64,000 nucleotides of DNA from Buxus sempervirens. Taxonomy: Eukaryota > Streptophyta > Magnoliopsida > Buxales > Buxaceae. This document shows, piece by piece, positions 50,322 through 62,759 of the stretch (its first letter is position 1; each line of letters opens with the position of its first letter). The stretch spans positions 4,154,001-4,218,000 of the forward strand of contig OX387184.1 of NCBI GenBank assembly GCA_947561395.2, read 5' to 3'. The notes under the pieces are model-generated. The model was not told where the DNA came from. It made no database searches and was given only the letters and a program-made list of their open reading frames with translations. The position numbers were made by a program, and so were the translations under genes.

Positions 50322-53262
50322 AGCATGATGAGTTTCATGAAGAGCCATGGAAGATTGGCAGTGCATTTTCATCTTTTATTCGCCCTTGCCAGGCCTGTGC
50401 TTTCAGGTTTGTGGCTTGTTGTTATTATTATTATTATTATTATCTATTTTTTTCTTTTTTGGTTTTCCTTCCACCACCTCCAACATGAAGACCCACAGTG
50501 CCCCCTCCCGCTCTCTCTCTCCTCTCTGCCGCCTCTAACCCCAATTTTTTACCAGCACATGCAAGCATCCTCGTAAGTTGTTTATCACTTGTATTTTCTT
50601 TTATTTTTTTTCCTTTCCTTTTTGTTTTTGATGGTTATATTGTGAATTGGAAAGAGTAAGGCCAACTGCAAAAGGAAAAAAAGTTCTGAACACAAGGAAG
50701 AACGTTTTTGTTCTTTTTCTTTTTTCCTTTTTGGGGGGTGTGTTTTTGCTCTTGCTTTAGGTTTTTTATGTGTGGTCTACTCTACATTTAACTTTCATTT
50801 TCTCTATATCCAAGTGCCTTCTAGAGGGCAAAACTGCTTTCATTTAGGGAGAAAAGGATCTTGCTCACCCTATTGGTTGTCAACTTTAGTTATCTCATGG
50901 TTTCTGAGACAGAACGGACCTTATCTATCAGATTCGTAAGAAAAAAGACCTATATATTAAAGATGCCTTCGATGTTCAGTCTCATTCCCTTGTTGTATCT
51001 CCCACATCCTCCGAAGTCTAGCAAAGAAAAAGATGTCTATATATATATACATATCCTGAATTTTGAATGCTCCATGTAAATTATATCATGTGGCTGGTAT
51101 ACGTGGTAGATGTTTATGAATCTACAAATTTTTTTTAATTATGCAACTCTTGCTACTCCCCTTACATCGGTCCGTGCCTGCAAATGGTGCAGCTTGCGAG
51201 AAGTATTCCAAAGAATGGATGCTGTGATTTAGCTGCTGATATACAGGGTATGGAGGTTCCAGAGAGCTATGCCTAACTGCAATTACAACTACCTTAGGGA
51301 TTGAGGTTATGAGGTGATAGCATTTACAAGCGAAAGTCTACTTTGAATTTCATTTGCATTTTATTTTACCATTAAAGATTGTACGCTGGAGAAACAGAGA
51401 ACTTACGGGACAACGTCATCATCCAAATCTGCCTGTTCACTAAACAACTTATCGTATATGCAGTGAATGCCAAAAATCAGATTCAGGAATGGGATTTGAC
51501 GAGAAACTTCCTTTGCGGCTTGACTGAAATTAAAGATCTGGAATAGATCACGCTACCAGGGAATGGTAGGTTTAGCTTGTCACAAGGAATTAACAATAGT
51601 CTATAAATGTCACCTTTGACTATATAAAATTTTTAAATATATATAATTCTTTTAAAAAGAAAAAAAAAATCAGAACTTGTTAACCTCTAAGATCACAAGA
51701 ACGTCCTGGATTTACGACCCAAGATGGAAAAATAATAATGGGGTTCAACAAGGAGCAGCCGACCAAGTTGGATAAATTCATAAAAACTTTACTAGATTCC
51801 ATTGAAGATTATTAATAAACGGAAAGTCGACAAAATAAGAACATTCATATTACCATGGTTATTTACTAATGCTGGAAACATATATTGAGACAACAGTTTG
51901 TTCTTTCCCATCGTGTTTCAAGCTTGGGGTGCGCACAAGGAAAATAGAGCCCAATGGTGAAACCAGAAACTGAAGTTGGATTACGAATAACGGTGATCCA
52001 GACTCAGAAATGCATAGAAAGGATCAGTAGTTTATAGAGCATCCATTGGATCCTATTGTGCTTTTGGTAGGCTGGATCCTATCGTGCTTACTGGTGTACA
52101 ACCGTAGGCTGGTCCATAATTCTTAATTGTAATTATAAAACATATTAGGCTCAAGAATAAGCAATTCTCAACTTTTTATTTTTTATTTTTAAATTTATTA
52201 TAGACTAAAAATTTTAATTCTCATGAACTGTGTTATATTTTTAAATAGTTATACTCCTAGATAAATAATAATGGTATATACACAAATTCTCTTTCTATAA
52301 TTTCTTTTGATATATTCCTTTGTATTATTCAAATATTCATAAAAAAAAAAAGGGATGTAATGCAATTCATATAGGGATGCACAGATGAAGTATTAGCTGA
52401 AATATATAATTTTTTTAAAAATTATTAATGAGAGATTATCAATGCTACATTATTTTCTAGTTAGTTTTTTAATTTCTCTATTTTATAATGACATAATATT
52501 AAAATTACTAAAAATATATTTATTTATAAATAATCGTTCTTACAAAACTATCATAGATTAAAAGTTAGGTTTCTAATACCAAGGTGATTTCCTCAAATGA
52601 AAAGCATTGCTTCCTCAATTGATAAGCAGTTCTTATAGAGATGCTTTCAAAAACCCTTCCAGACAAACGGAGAGATAAGTGCCTATATGTGTTAAGAAAA
52701 GTGACAATTTTGGTATTGTAAAATACCATGATTATAAAAACAGCAACACTAAGAATTTCCCACATGCATACACTCATTGTTAACTGAAAGTACAATTAGA
52801 AAAGAGGCTTCTCCAAATAATTGTCCAGTTCCACAGGGTTTCCAACTGTAACATTTCTCTGTAACTTAACAATGTGTGAACATGATCACCCTAATGAAGA
52901 ATAGGGCTCATACCATCACGAGATCAGCATACTAGAAAGACAAAATAAAATAAAAATATATTAAAACAACAAAAATAACAAAGAGGACCTAGTCATGGAA
53001 TTTTTTTCCTCCTTTTCTTTTATTCTTTTCCTTTCCCTTTTTTCTTTCCCTAATCTAATTTAAGGGTAAGAAAGTTTACCTGCTATTGACTGTGGCATAA
53101 CCCAGTTCATTTCATTCCCAGAGAAAAATGTTAAAAGGCATATAAGGACGAAGAAATACCTGATTTATTAATATGACAATGATAAACAGAATGAAGAAAA
53201 TCCAGTAACCCTTGTATTGACCAGAAGTAGATCTTCTCACCTCCTTAAACGGTTGGAAGAAC
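50322..53262. other. Intergenic region, RPT4 to the RING gene
   Basis: The first several hundred bases are probably the RPT4 3'UTR; they hold a TTA run at 50422-50445 and T-rich tracts. The remainder is AT-rich with no recognised gene or domain on either strand. A small direct repeat (GGATCCTATYGTGCTT) occurs twice near 52047-52091. Confidence 0.45.
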
Positions 53263-56200
53263 TCAGTCCTTCCGATATCTGGTCCAGAATCCCTTCCTTC
53301 TAGAAGAGTCCTTCTCAGCCAACGTTCTAGTTGACTTTGATCCTAGTGAAAAATGCCGCCTTAAGAAGGGCCTCGTCAACGAGCTCCTCAAGCTGGAACT
53401 GGGACCCATCTTAGGAGCTTTTCCTTCTCGTCTAGAATGTTTAGAATGATCAAACACAGAAGAATCACCATCAAGATCGCTATCCACAACCCGGTTTCTG
53501 GATATCTTACTGCCTCTTGATTTTGGATCCACCTCTGTTCTCAATCCGTTTCTGTACATCTTCAAAACCTGACTATCTGCACCCATACACATTGGGCAAG
53601 CTGGGTCATACCTATCAACTTCTGGAGTAATATTCTCCAAGCACTCCGCATGATAAACATGACCACACATCAGGACAGCAACAACAGAGAGCTCATTATT
53701 GGAAATTATTTTCTGGCTGCTCCATGAAGATTTCTCAGTCAAGAGTTTTGAGCACACCCCACATGCTTGCAAATCAATGGAGGGAGAAGCCAAGGGTCGG
53801 CTGCTAGATCTGGTTACCTTAGTATGGCCAGAACCCACAGATTCACTGTCAAAAGACCACCTTTCCCTTTGAGAAGAGGCCACAAGCTCAGAGAAGGTGC
53901 GCATGGACCAACCATCTGAAGACCCACCATGGGAGCCCATTGCGAAATCATTGCTACACATGGAGAGCACAAAAGATGGTCTTCCTTCTGAAATTGAATT
54001 GTTGTTTGGTGATTTCAATCCTGGAAGTCGGCTATCAGAGACCTGCCTCAACAGCTGGTGTCCAGGTGAACGGCGGGTCCACCTTGATGGAGTTGATTCA
54101 GCAGCTAGTGAGTGACCTTGGGAGGACGTAGGATCTGTTTTCGGTGTTGAAAAAGGGGAAGGCGAAGGTACAGACGATGAGAACTTCGACGTAGATGGAT
54201 CTGTAAATGCTACTGATTCTTTAAAGTCCTTTGCCTAGTGAATGACCAGTAAAAAAATGTGAAAACAAAAAGCAATGTCAAACTAAAAGGAAAATGAGAA
54301 AATAAGCAAGACGGCAAAAAAAATTAAAAAAATAAAAAGCCATTCCCAGAAGAGTCTGTTAATAAACATTCTAACTCACCTCAGTAGAAAAACTGCTTTC
54401 CATGGACAGATCTGCCATCATCATGTACACAAAAATCAGTTGCTATGGAAAATGATGAATGACAAAAACACTTACCAACTAATTTTTTGTTATCCACTTT
54501 AAAAATGTCATATGAGAAGTAAAATAAGGAATATACACCATTCTAGCATTTCTCGGTACCAATCAATATTCAACAAGTCAAAAGGCACAGAAAGGGGAGA
54601 GAAAATCAACTAAAAGTTAGCATGTGGTGTGCAAGATTAGGAAGAGTTGGAATCAGGATAAGAACAAATGTTTAAAGGACAGGCAACAATAACAATTAGG
54701 TGGACTGTTTCAAGCCACTAAATATAATTACATGGAGGAGCACGGTTTTTTTTTTTTGGGCCATACTGAGCAACGACATACCTGAATCACACTGTACTTC
54801 AACCTATGTAAGCCCCATTTATGCATGCATATCTCATTTTGCCACATGAAATAACAGTAGTCAAATTTTTAGTTTTTTTCTTCTTTTTTTTTTTTTTTGA
54901 ACTTTTCTGAAACATAAATGCTAGATTTAAAGTATGCTTTTTTTCCATGTGACGCATATTTACTACAACATATTTAAAAAATAAGAAATCCTTGACACAA
55001 CATGCTTTCAACTCTGGTGTGTTGCCCCCGTCTCCCCAAACTATTGACTTCATGCTTCACAGAAAAAAATCCGAAGGCACCCAAATGCTTTCACTGAAAA
55101 AGAATTGTAATTTTTTTTTCTAACTTGGAAATCCTAAGAAAAAAGGCCTGCACTAAGTAAACCAACATGGTGATTGACTGCCATCTTCTTAAACAAAAAC
55201 CTCACTGCTGAAATTTGAAAGAGAACATATCCCAGTAATTTGGACGAGGCAAGATGGTGATTTTATATATAAAACATGCAAACAGACGACCAGAAACTGG
55301 CTGAATCATAATCTGCCATTCAATCTAACAAGATAAAAAGCACATTTTCATGGCCATGGAAGGAACATGGCAAAATGTGTCAAAGTGAAGAGATAAATCC
55401 AGGATTAATATATGTACAAGTTATAATGAAACATCTAGCGTGACTCTAAGATCGTTACGCATTTATCAGCCCTACAATTTCTAACTTGCATGCATTTCCC
55501 AAACAGCTTCAACAAGATTACTTTTACAACTTATATGAACCATTCCACTTGCTCCAAAATAATTTAACTATATTATCTCCACGTAACTAATATTTGGGTC
55601 ATTGTTAATTTGTTATCGCTTTAAATGACACACCTGCATTGGAAGTGCAATTATAACCTCCCTTACCCTCCAATCCCAAAACCAGTACCACTCCCATTGA
55701 AAAGAAAAAGTGAAGGGGAAAGGAACTTTCCCCTAAATTGTATTCCACCAACCCAAACATTGCCTACGGTAAACTTGTTACAAACTCCAAGTTTCATCAA
55801 GTTAAGCTGTGATTGAATCCATGCCAAGTTGTCACAAAAATTTACTGCACTAAACTAGCTAAGTTGAAAGTTATCATAAAAGAGTTTAAGAACAATGCCT
55901 GCCATGACATGTATACAGAAACAAGAAAGACCTAGGAGAGGACAGAAGAAAAAACCAAAAGATAGCTATAAATTTTGACTTTTGACCTATACAAATTTCA
56001 AATTTCTAACAAATTCCTAACTTGTAGATCCAATATTTAACACGTTAAGAGAAAAAGTTTCTATTTAAAATTATGTTCTACAGGTATACTAAAATCCTAT
56101 TGTAACAGGACTTTAAACAATAGACTAGTAACTTGATGAAAATGACCTGTAACCCATTTTCCATGCATTGTGAACTGCAACTTTGCTCACAATTTTTTGT

Positions 56201-58306
56201 CAATCAGTAATTTAATTTTACTATTATCATTGCATTCTATCATTTTCATCTAAAAGATCTTAATCCTCAAGTTTGTTTAAATTTCTTTTGTTCCGTCCAA
56301 GATGATTTGTTTTCTTGCCTTTTTTTAACTTTTTCTATAATGCCGATCTGTTGAAAAATAGTTTCTGAATAGAACAAACAAAAACTCTGCAGGTCTCATC
56401 CTTAAAATAACTTCAGAATCATTCTCCAAGCAGTGATCTACAAGCAGACTTACAAATTAACCAATTAACCCATAATCTTAATTCCAGTGATTTGCCAATG
56501 CAACCTCAAATATAACTTTTCCTGATTCCACATGCACCCAATTAAATGCTACCTCGTTAACCACCGCCATGACAAATAATTTATACATTAACTTGCCCTC
56601 ACCAACTCTCAAGTATCAATCTTCAAAACATACGGCAAAGGATGGTGGCAGTACCCTATAAAAAAATCGCAACAACAAATCAACCAATTGCCAATATAAT
56701 TAAAGATATGCGTGGCCATCACATATAACAGTCAGCTTTGACACTCTTCAGTGTTTTGCTAATTTATCACAGCAAAGAACTCCAACGAGTAGGTATATGA
56801 GTATCAACAAGGAAAAAAATCTGTGTAAGAAAGCAAGGATATCTCCAGAATGACCAAAAAAGGACCATAACCCAATGCATGTCCTACCAAAGCAGGGTCC
56901 CAAGAGGAGCAGACTGGCAAAAAACTTGACCAACATTTTTACACAAATTGGCTGTGCCTCAGACTTGAAACTTGCCCTCTTATGCTGAAAACATAAGGCT
57001 TTTATCAAGTCAATAACTGATTACAAATGACTGAAGATGAATTTGCAAACTGAGCAATTTCAAATGTCATCAATGATACTGTTAGGGAACCACAGACAGT
57101 ACACCATGTGTAAACAAAACAATGCAGATAAAAACACTGACATCAAAATGAGAAAATAAAATTCGATATCAAAAATAGAAACATTAGATAAGATTTTCTC
57201 TTCCTGCATAAGGAAAAAAAAAGAATAGAAAAAGCAACCAATCTATGTCCTTTCTGTAGCTTTCTTTGACAACAAAATTTACGGGAAAAACCGCCGACAC
57301 TAACTTCAGTTGCCAAACAATGAAACCAGTATTTATAATTTTAATAAATTATGATTTTTTTTAGCACAGTAGTATCAATAGACACATAATAAAGATGAAC
57401 AACTGCCCCACTACAAAGTTCAATGCCTCCAACATTGGAGATGGACAATTAAGAGATCTATGCCAATTTATAATATATATTTCTTCTAAAAAAATTGATA
57501 AATAATACAGAATACATAAAATAATGAGCCAATCGAAGAAAAAATAAAATACATTTACTTATTCATAAATGGCCAAGAAAGTAAAGAATCCATGGTCACA
57601 CATAAATTGTATGGAGTCATGAAACATGGAGTCATCTCCACCTTAATATGATTCACCATGCCATTAAAAATGGAAAAGAAAATCACACAGGCTTAAATGC
57701 AAAGGACAAATATAGAGCATCTATCAGACTTGACATCAACATATAGCTTTCCTCTTCATCCAATGAAGGAAGAGATATTGGGAGGTAATTTTTTTGGTGA
57801 ATAAGCTCTTTTCAACCTTCTTATCACCAATCAAAGTGTGCACACGCAACCACATTCAAACTTGCACACATGCAAACAGCTTATACAACAAATAGCAGAA
57901 TAAACTGAAAAGAAGTTAAAAAATTATAAAAAAAAAAACAAAACAAAGCAAGAAATAGACATTCTTGAACTTTACCTGTAGTCGGAGCCCTCAAATCCCC
58001 AGCAGTTCTTTCATTGGCTGGAGACTTATGCAACATTGGTGTCTGAAAATTATCCAACTGAATTTCACCATCTGAAACATCTCCTATTCCTAAGTCCATC
58101 CCACCTTTAATTTTTGGGTGAAAATTCCTACCAATTCCATGAGAAAACTGAACAGTGAGATTATCCAATTCACCTGCTACACGACCTCGATTATCCCATT
58201 GAAAGCTCCATGATGGTGAATATCTTGTATTACTATGCAACGTTTGACTGCTGGATCTGTTTTCCAGAGTCCTGTCCTTTGCAGCAACACAACAAACAGA
58301 CCCCAT
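53263..58306 (-). CDS. RING-H2 protein with predicted N-terminal acylation
   Basis: Three exons (58306-57976, 54411-54380, 54234-53263) join in phase into 444 aa. Exon 2 is only 32 nt, and intron 1 is about 3.6 kb. The N-terminus MGSVCC fits N-myristoylation at Gly2 with palmitoylation of Cys5/Cys6, so membrane attachment is likely. A conserved RYSPSWSFQWDNRGRVAGE block (about 29-47) and a Ser/Pro-rich, probably disordered middle follow. The C3H2C3 RING is at 279-337 (C279, C282, C311, H313, H316, C319, C334, C337). The tail is basic and Ser-rich. Such proteins are usually E3 ubiquitin ligases; the substrate is unknown. My base count puts the A of the ATG at 58305 or 58306; 58306 keeps the reading frame. 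The gene's own promoter lies in a tandem triplication upstream. Confidence 0.88.
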
Positions 58307-59440
58307 GCTTACTCATATACACCAAAAAAAGTAGGTTTTAAAGTTTCAGGGAAGTATTTAATTCACACTATTCAAACTTCCGTCCCAATCCATCATGCCA
58401 ATACTATGAGAAGAAATTTGCTGACTCCATTTGCTCCTGCCAGAATGTAAAAAAGGCAAACATGATTGAAAGTAGGTTAATCATCCATTACACAATTCTA
58501 TGCTTATTATCAAAAACAGCCATACAACTCTATGTTGCCAAGTTAGAAGTTAGAATCATATTGACAATATGACGTTAACCAAAGCACTTGTTGAAAACAA
58601 TAACCTAAAAATCAAATGATATTAAACCCTAGCAACAACAACGTAGGATCTGAAACACAGTAACCTAAAAAATTGGTTATTGCCCAATTGATGAGGTCAG
58701 ATTGTCCAATACAGAATACCTAGGTTCGAATCCCTCGATTTAAGAACTATAGATATTTTAATAACAAAAACAAAAATAGCAGGCACACCCGCCGTTACAA
58801 ATCAACAAATCTAGTTTCAACGAGTTAATCAAAGATTTCTTGTTCTGAGCGTTCATTCTGGAAGAATATTGAAATGGAACAATAGCGTCAGTTAATAAAC
58901 CACAAAATTTTCTTCGTTGCCAAATAGAAATAATATATCGAAAATTTTAAGAGAAAAAAGGAAACACACGCGCGCACAAACAACTACTTGAAACAAGGGA
59001 ACGAACAGAGATCGATAGTCTGTAACAATAATCGGACATAATCAGCTTATTTCCGAAATAGTTGACGTAAGTCTCGAAATAAATCCCCGGAGAAGAAGAA
59101 CGAGGACAATAAAATCATTGATAAGTCAAAAAAAACAAGAACTCATGACCGAAACCAATTGTAGCAACTTATTAACCAAAAAGGTTTAGAAGAAACTTGA
59201 AGTTTCAGACTCTAATTTCTCTCCGGCCTTTAACCATTCAGAAAAAGAAAACTCGATATGCAAAAGTCGAGTCACCGATTGAAGCAACGAAATCCCACTC
59301 TAAAGTGATCGAATCGTACCTTTTTAGGGTTAGGGTTCCCCGGCGACACAGGGAGAGACACACAGGCAGAGAGAGTCAGAGGACCTTTCGTCTTCGTGCG
59401 GGAGAGTGGAGCAAAGGGAATTTAAACGACCTCTATAACT
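58307..59440 (-). promoter_or_regulatory. 5'UTR exons and leader intron of the RING gene, with a short uORF
   Basis: A donor (AAAAAG|GTACG) after 59320 and an acceptor (TTCTGGCAG) just before 58436 fit a leader intron of about 880 bases. The second leader exon would span 58436 down to the ATG. It contains an upstream ATG (MESANFFS, then TAG, at about 58404-58430) not in frame with the main protein, which could damp translation. The intron holds a tRNA-like SINE piece near 58680-58745. The first leader exon overlaps the first copy of the tandem repeat. Confidence 0.55.
58676..58746 (+). mobile_element. tRNA-derived SINE head or tRNA pseudogene
   Basis: TTGCCCAATTGATGAGG resembles an A box, and GGTTCGAATCC near 58731 is a perfect B box at tRNA-like spacing. 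The sequence lacks proper acceptor-stem pairing and CCA-side bases, so a working tRNA is unlikely. It lies in the leader intron of the RING gene. Confidence 0.5.
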
Positions 59441-59822
59441 CCGTTTAATAGTTCGCTGTTTATCGGCAACAAGGGACCGTTACTTCCGACGGCGTTAAGG
59501 GAAGCTTGCGTAACAGACAGAGAGAGTCAGAGGACCTTTCGTCTTCGTACGGGAGAGTGGAGCAAAGGGAATTTAAACGACCTCTATAACTCCGTTTAAT
59601 AGTTCGCTGTTTATCGGCAACAAGGGACCGTTACTTCCGACGGCGTTAAGGGAAGCTTGCGTAACAGACATAGAGAGTCAGAGACTCAGAGGACCTTTCG
59701 TCTTCGTACGGGAGAGTGGAGCAAAGGGAATTTAAACGACCTCTATAACTCCGTTTAATAGTTCGCTGTTTATCGGCAACAAGGGACCGTTACTTCCGAC
59801 GGCGTTAAGGGAAGCTTGCGTA
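59366..59822 (-). repeat. Promoter/leader tandem triplication of the RING gene
   Basis: Three head-to-tail copies start at GGACCTTTCG: 59381-59531 (151 bases), 59532-59690 (159 bases, with an extra 8-base GACTCAGA before the next copy) and 59691-59822 (partial). By eye the copies are identical except for one base (CGTGCGGG in the first, CGTACGGG in the others) and the small insertion. The first copy overlaps the predicted leader exon. Each copy carries the same candidate core elements on the minus strand, such as TATTAAACGG and TTATAGAGG. Confidence 0.9.
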
Positions 59823-60955
59823 GTCCGCATGGAAACCTGTGCTAGTCAGATACTCTGATCTTTTATTTGGAGAAAATTTCATGAACAACCATAATTGTTT
59901 ATATAATATCGACAGCATCCCTAACCTTTTAAAATTAACACATTCTCCCGGTGCGTGTTGTCGGTCTTCGGATAATTGTTTAATTATCGAAACTCTTATA
60001 ATATATATATATATATATATTTTTTTTAATAAATGAGAAAATTATATTAAGATAACAGAAATAGGTGACTAGGCATATATACACTTAAAACCCTTACACA
60101 AATTGTTACATGTATTCACTTTATATAATACTAGCAGAGTACACATGTAATACTGTATGTCATAGGAGAGTAGTTGTAAACAGTGTTTTGAGTTTTTCCC
60201 CAACGATGCGTTTTGCTGGGGAAATTCGCCAAGGTAGTTTCCCTGGTATTTTTTGCAATTTTTCGACGAAATGGAATAGTATGCTGTCGAAATTTCCCCA
60301 AAATCCAAAAACCTCATTTTTGCCCATTTAAAATTTTCTGGTGTTTCCATAGTAAACTTTAATTGCAAAATTGATTGTTAAGTTTTTAAACGATCATGTG
60401 TAAGGGCTGTTCTAGAAAGGATCACATTTTGATTGGCCCTATTCTCAATGAGGCAATTCGAGTTATGTATGGTATAAATATAAATAAGGATGGTACGTTT
60501 TCATTTCTCAAAGGTTTATAGATGGTTACATAAATCACAAAATGGATCGTTATTTTCAAAAGTAGTTGTGGGCAAAATAGTTATTTTGTGGGGTATGCGA
60601 ATCTTTAAAAGATTTTAAAGGGCATATTTGTAGCAAACTAAACTATTGAGCCAAATCATTTGGGTTTCTTTTATAATAAAATATATAAATAGCTAGATAG
60701 ATATAGATTTATTTATATTTTAATCCTTTCCGAGTTTGTTTTATAACAATGTCCGGATAGATAGATATGTATGCAATATGATTGTGATGGGCCATTTGTT
60801 TTTAAAAAAAATCAGTGAGTTTTTTATTTTTTAGATGCAATAGGCCAATCACAAACCTACTCGATCTACATATAACCATTATGGATGATTTCTATATGAT
60901 TATAACGACATGTTTTGAGACAATCGTCAATAACAAGATTTGTGATTTAAGTGTT

Positions 60956-61067
60956 GGGCACCCAGCAGCCAATGATTTGAAGCCACATCACCTGCAGCCT
61001 GACATAAGCCACATTATTTTTAATGCTACAGGTGATGTGGCTTCAAATCATTGACTGCTGGGTGCCC
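60956..61067. repeat. Near-perfect 39-bp foldback with 34-base loop
   Basis: The left arm 60956-60994 and right arm 61029-61067 are complementary at 38 of 39 positions; the arms begin GGGCACCCAGCAG. A third, shorter relative (GCTGGGCATCCAGCAG, then ATGATTTGAATCC) follows at 61075-61102. This may be a small MITE or a hairpin RNA source. No coding sequence is present. Confidence 0.8.
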
Positions 61068-61239
61068 AGCATTGCTGGGCATCCAGCAGATGATTTGAAT
61101 CCTTTCATTTAGGACTTCTCTATGTCATTTCACTTTTATGTAACCGAATTTTCCATATTATCCAGAGATTTCAAAAGATTAAAAAATATAGACAAACTAC
61201 AAAAATATATAAAATGGCATACAAAATTTTAGAAATTAT

Positions 61240-61400
61240 TATCAAAGTAATCATAATAATAATATTTTCACAAATAATGGTAAAAAAATTCATCATTAGT
61301 AGTTTATATATAAATTACCATTCAAGTAATCATTATAATAATATTTTCACAAATAACAGTAAAAAAAATTATCATTAATAATTTATGTATATATGAACCT
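61240..61400. repeat. Diverged AT-rich tandem duplication, period about 79
   Basis: AAGTAATCATAATAATAATATTTTCACAAATAA at 61245 recurs with few changes at 61324, followed by a similar GGTAAAAAAATT...ATCATTA block in each copy. Confidence 0.6.
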
Positions 61401-61864
61401 CAAGATAGCTTAACATAATAAACTATTAAATAAATAAAAAATACAAAAGGGTAGTTGGTATAATCTACCCGAAATTCGGATAGTTTGGTTTGGAGAAAAA
61501 CCGAAACCAAACCTATTAAATATACTTCAAACCAAAATTGAAATAAGATGGATTTGGTTTTCTTTAGTCTAAAGCCAAACCAAACCGAAATCAGCTGATA
61601 CAAACCCAAAACCAACTTAATAAGATCGGTTCGATTTATCTGTTTTAACTAATAAACCAACCAGTCTTTAGTTAGCAGTCTAAATCAAGCATATGCATAG
61701 ATGTTAGCGGTTAAATTTGGAGATAAAACCACAACCGAACCAAATCAATTTTAATAGCTTTGGCTCAGTTTGATTTATCACCTTTAATCGAACCATTGCC
61801 GTCATAACCGAAATCTACACAGTTATTAGAGGAAAATATTAATGAAAAAGGAAAAATACGAGCA

Positions 61865-62085
61865 GGAAATTGGCTTTCAGTGATGCTTTCTGGAAAGAAC
61901 TTGATTTCAGTCGTCTAATTCTTGATAATTGGAAATTAGTAATTATTTTTAGCATTATTGAAAATGAGTGTTATTTCAATGTTAACCACTTAAAAAACGA
62001 TACCAAACGAATTTACCGATGAAATCAAAACGAACACTAATTTTCAATTATGTTTAAAACTACCACTAATTTTTAATTACCGTTT
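61865..62085. mobile_element. Diverged copy of the long-TIR MITE family
   Basis: The sequence begins GGAAATTGGCTTTCAGTGATG and contains TTGATAATTGGAAATTAGT and ATTGAAAATGAGTGTTATTT. The complement of the last two words appears near 62025-62085, so parts of both arms survive. Confidence 0.55.
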
Positions 62086-62191
62086 AAAATATAATTAAAT
62101 AACATTTATAGATGCCCAGAGGAACTCTTCTTTACCGTTAGAAGACCAGCAGATCTTCTAGGCTCCGGGTCACTGGGTGTCCTCGGTTAAG

Positions 62192-62745
62192 TGATCATTT
62201 TTCAACATAATTCTGATTCAGTTGCATAATTCTTAATAATTGTGGACTAGTGATGCTTTTTTTAACCTAATTATTAATGAGTAATTATTAATGAGTGTTA
62301 TTTTATTGTTAATAAAAAGTTTCTTTCCAAAGTATCTTAAAAGAATTTGAAAGGCTTATCACAAATATATATATTTTTAAACTCAAGGTATCCGGGCCCG
62401 TTTACTCTCGACCGATTAATCCGTGAGGGCCTATGCAAGACCCTGCAACCCACATTACCCGATTAAGTCTAAGGCCTATAGACCTTATGCAGGTAACCCT
62501 AAAGAATTGAAAACACCTAAGAAGTTTTGAACCCGAGACCTTGGAGATAGCACACCTCTAGACCCCAAGATTTTTATCACTTATTTTGTTACAAGTGGGG
62601 TTTGCAAGCTTTTTTGAGGTATTTATCAAAGAAATTTTTCATGGACAATAGAATGATATTTATTTTTAATTGTTTTAATTATCAAGAATTGGGCGACTGA
62701 TTCCGAATTACTTTGAAAAGTATCACTTGAAATCAATTAATTTAA
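62192..62745. mobile_element. Long-TIR MITE copy interrupted by a SINE
   Basis: The left arm (AAGTGATCATTTTTCAAC ... AGAATTTGAAAGGC) and right arm (TTATTTTGTTACAAGTGGGG ... AAAAGTATCACTTGAAATC) match the 40506-40865 element in order. They are separated by a 211-base SINE at 62363-62573. The extreme left end is decayed. Confidence 0.65.
62356..62580 (-). mobile_element. tRNA-derived SINE inserted in a MITE, 7-bp TSD
   Basis: Direct repeats TTATCAC at 62356-62362 and 62574-62580 flank 62363-62573. Read on the minus strand, it has an A-box-like GGTCTAGAGGTGTGC and a good B box (GGGTTCAAAAC). The body (TAAGGTCTATAGGCCTTA, CCCGGATACCTTGAGTT) is shared with the copy at 43058-43212. The 3' end is A/T-rich. 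Confidence 0.7.
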
Positions 62746-62759
62746 CTTCCGCTTCCCAC

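Larger units (their letters stand above)
59823..62750. other. Intergenic region, RING promoter to DnaJ gene
   Basis: No gene is seen. The region holds an (AT)n run at 60001-60020, a strong foldback (60956-61067) and a diverged tandem duplication (61240-61400). A block rich in AAACCGAAACCAAACC words lies at about 61445-61800, probably an old hAT-like repeat. Two long-TIR MITE copies follow. Confidence 0.5.

Noticed and set aside
58676-58746. Possible functional tRNA gene
   Set aside because: The B box is perfect, but the acceptor stem does not pair and the A box is poor. A SINE head fits better.
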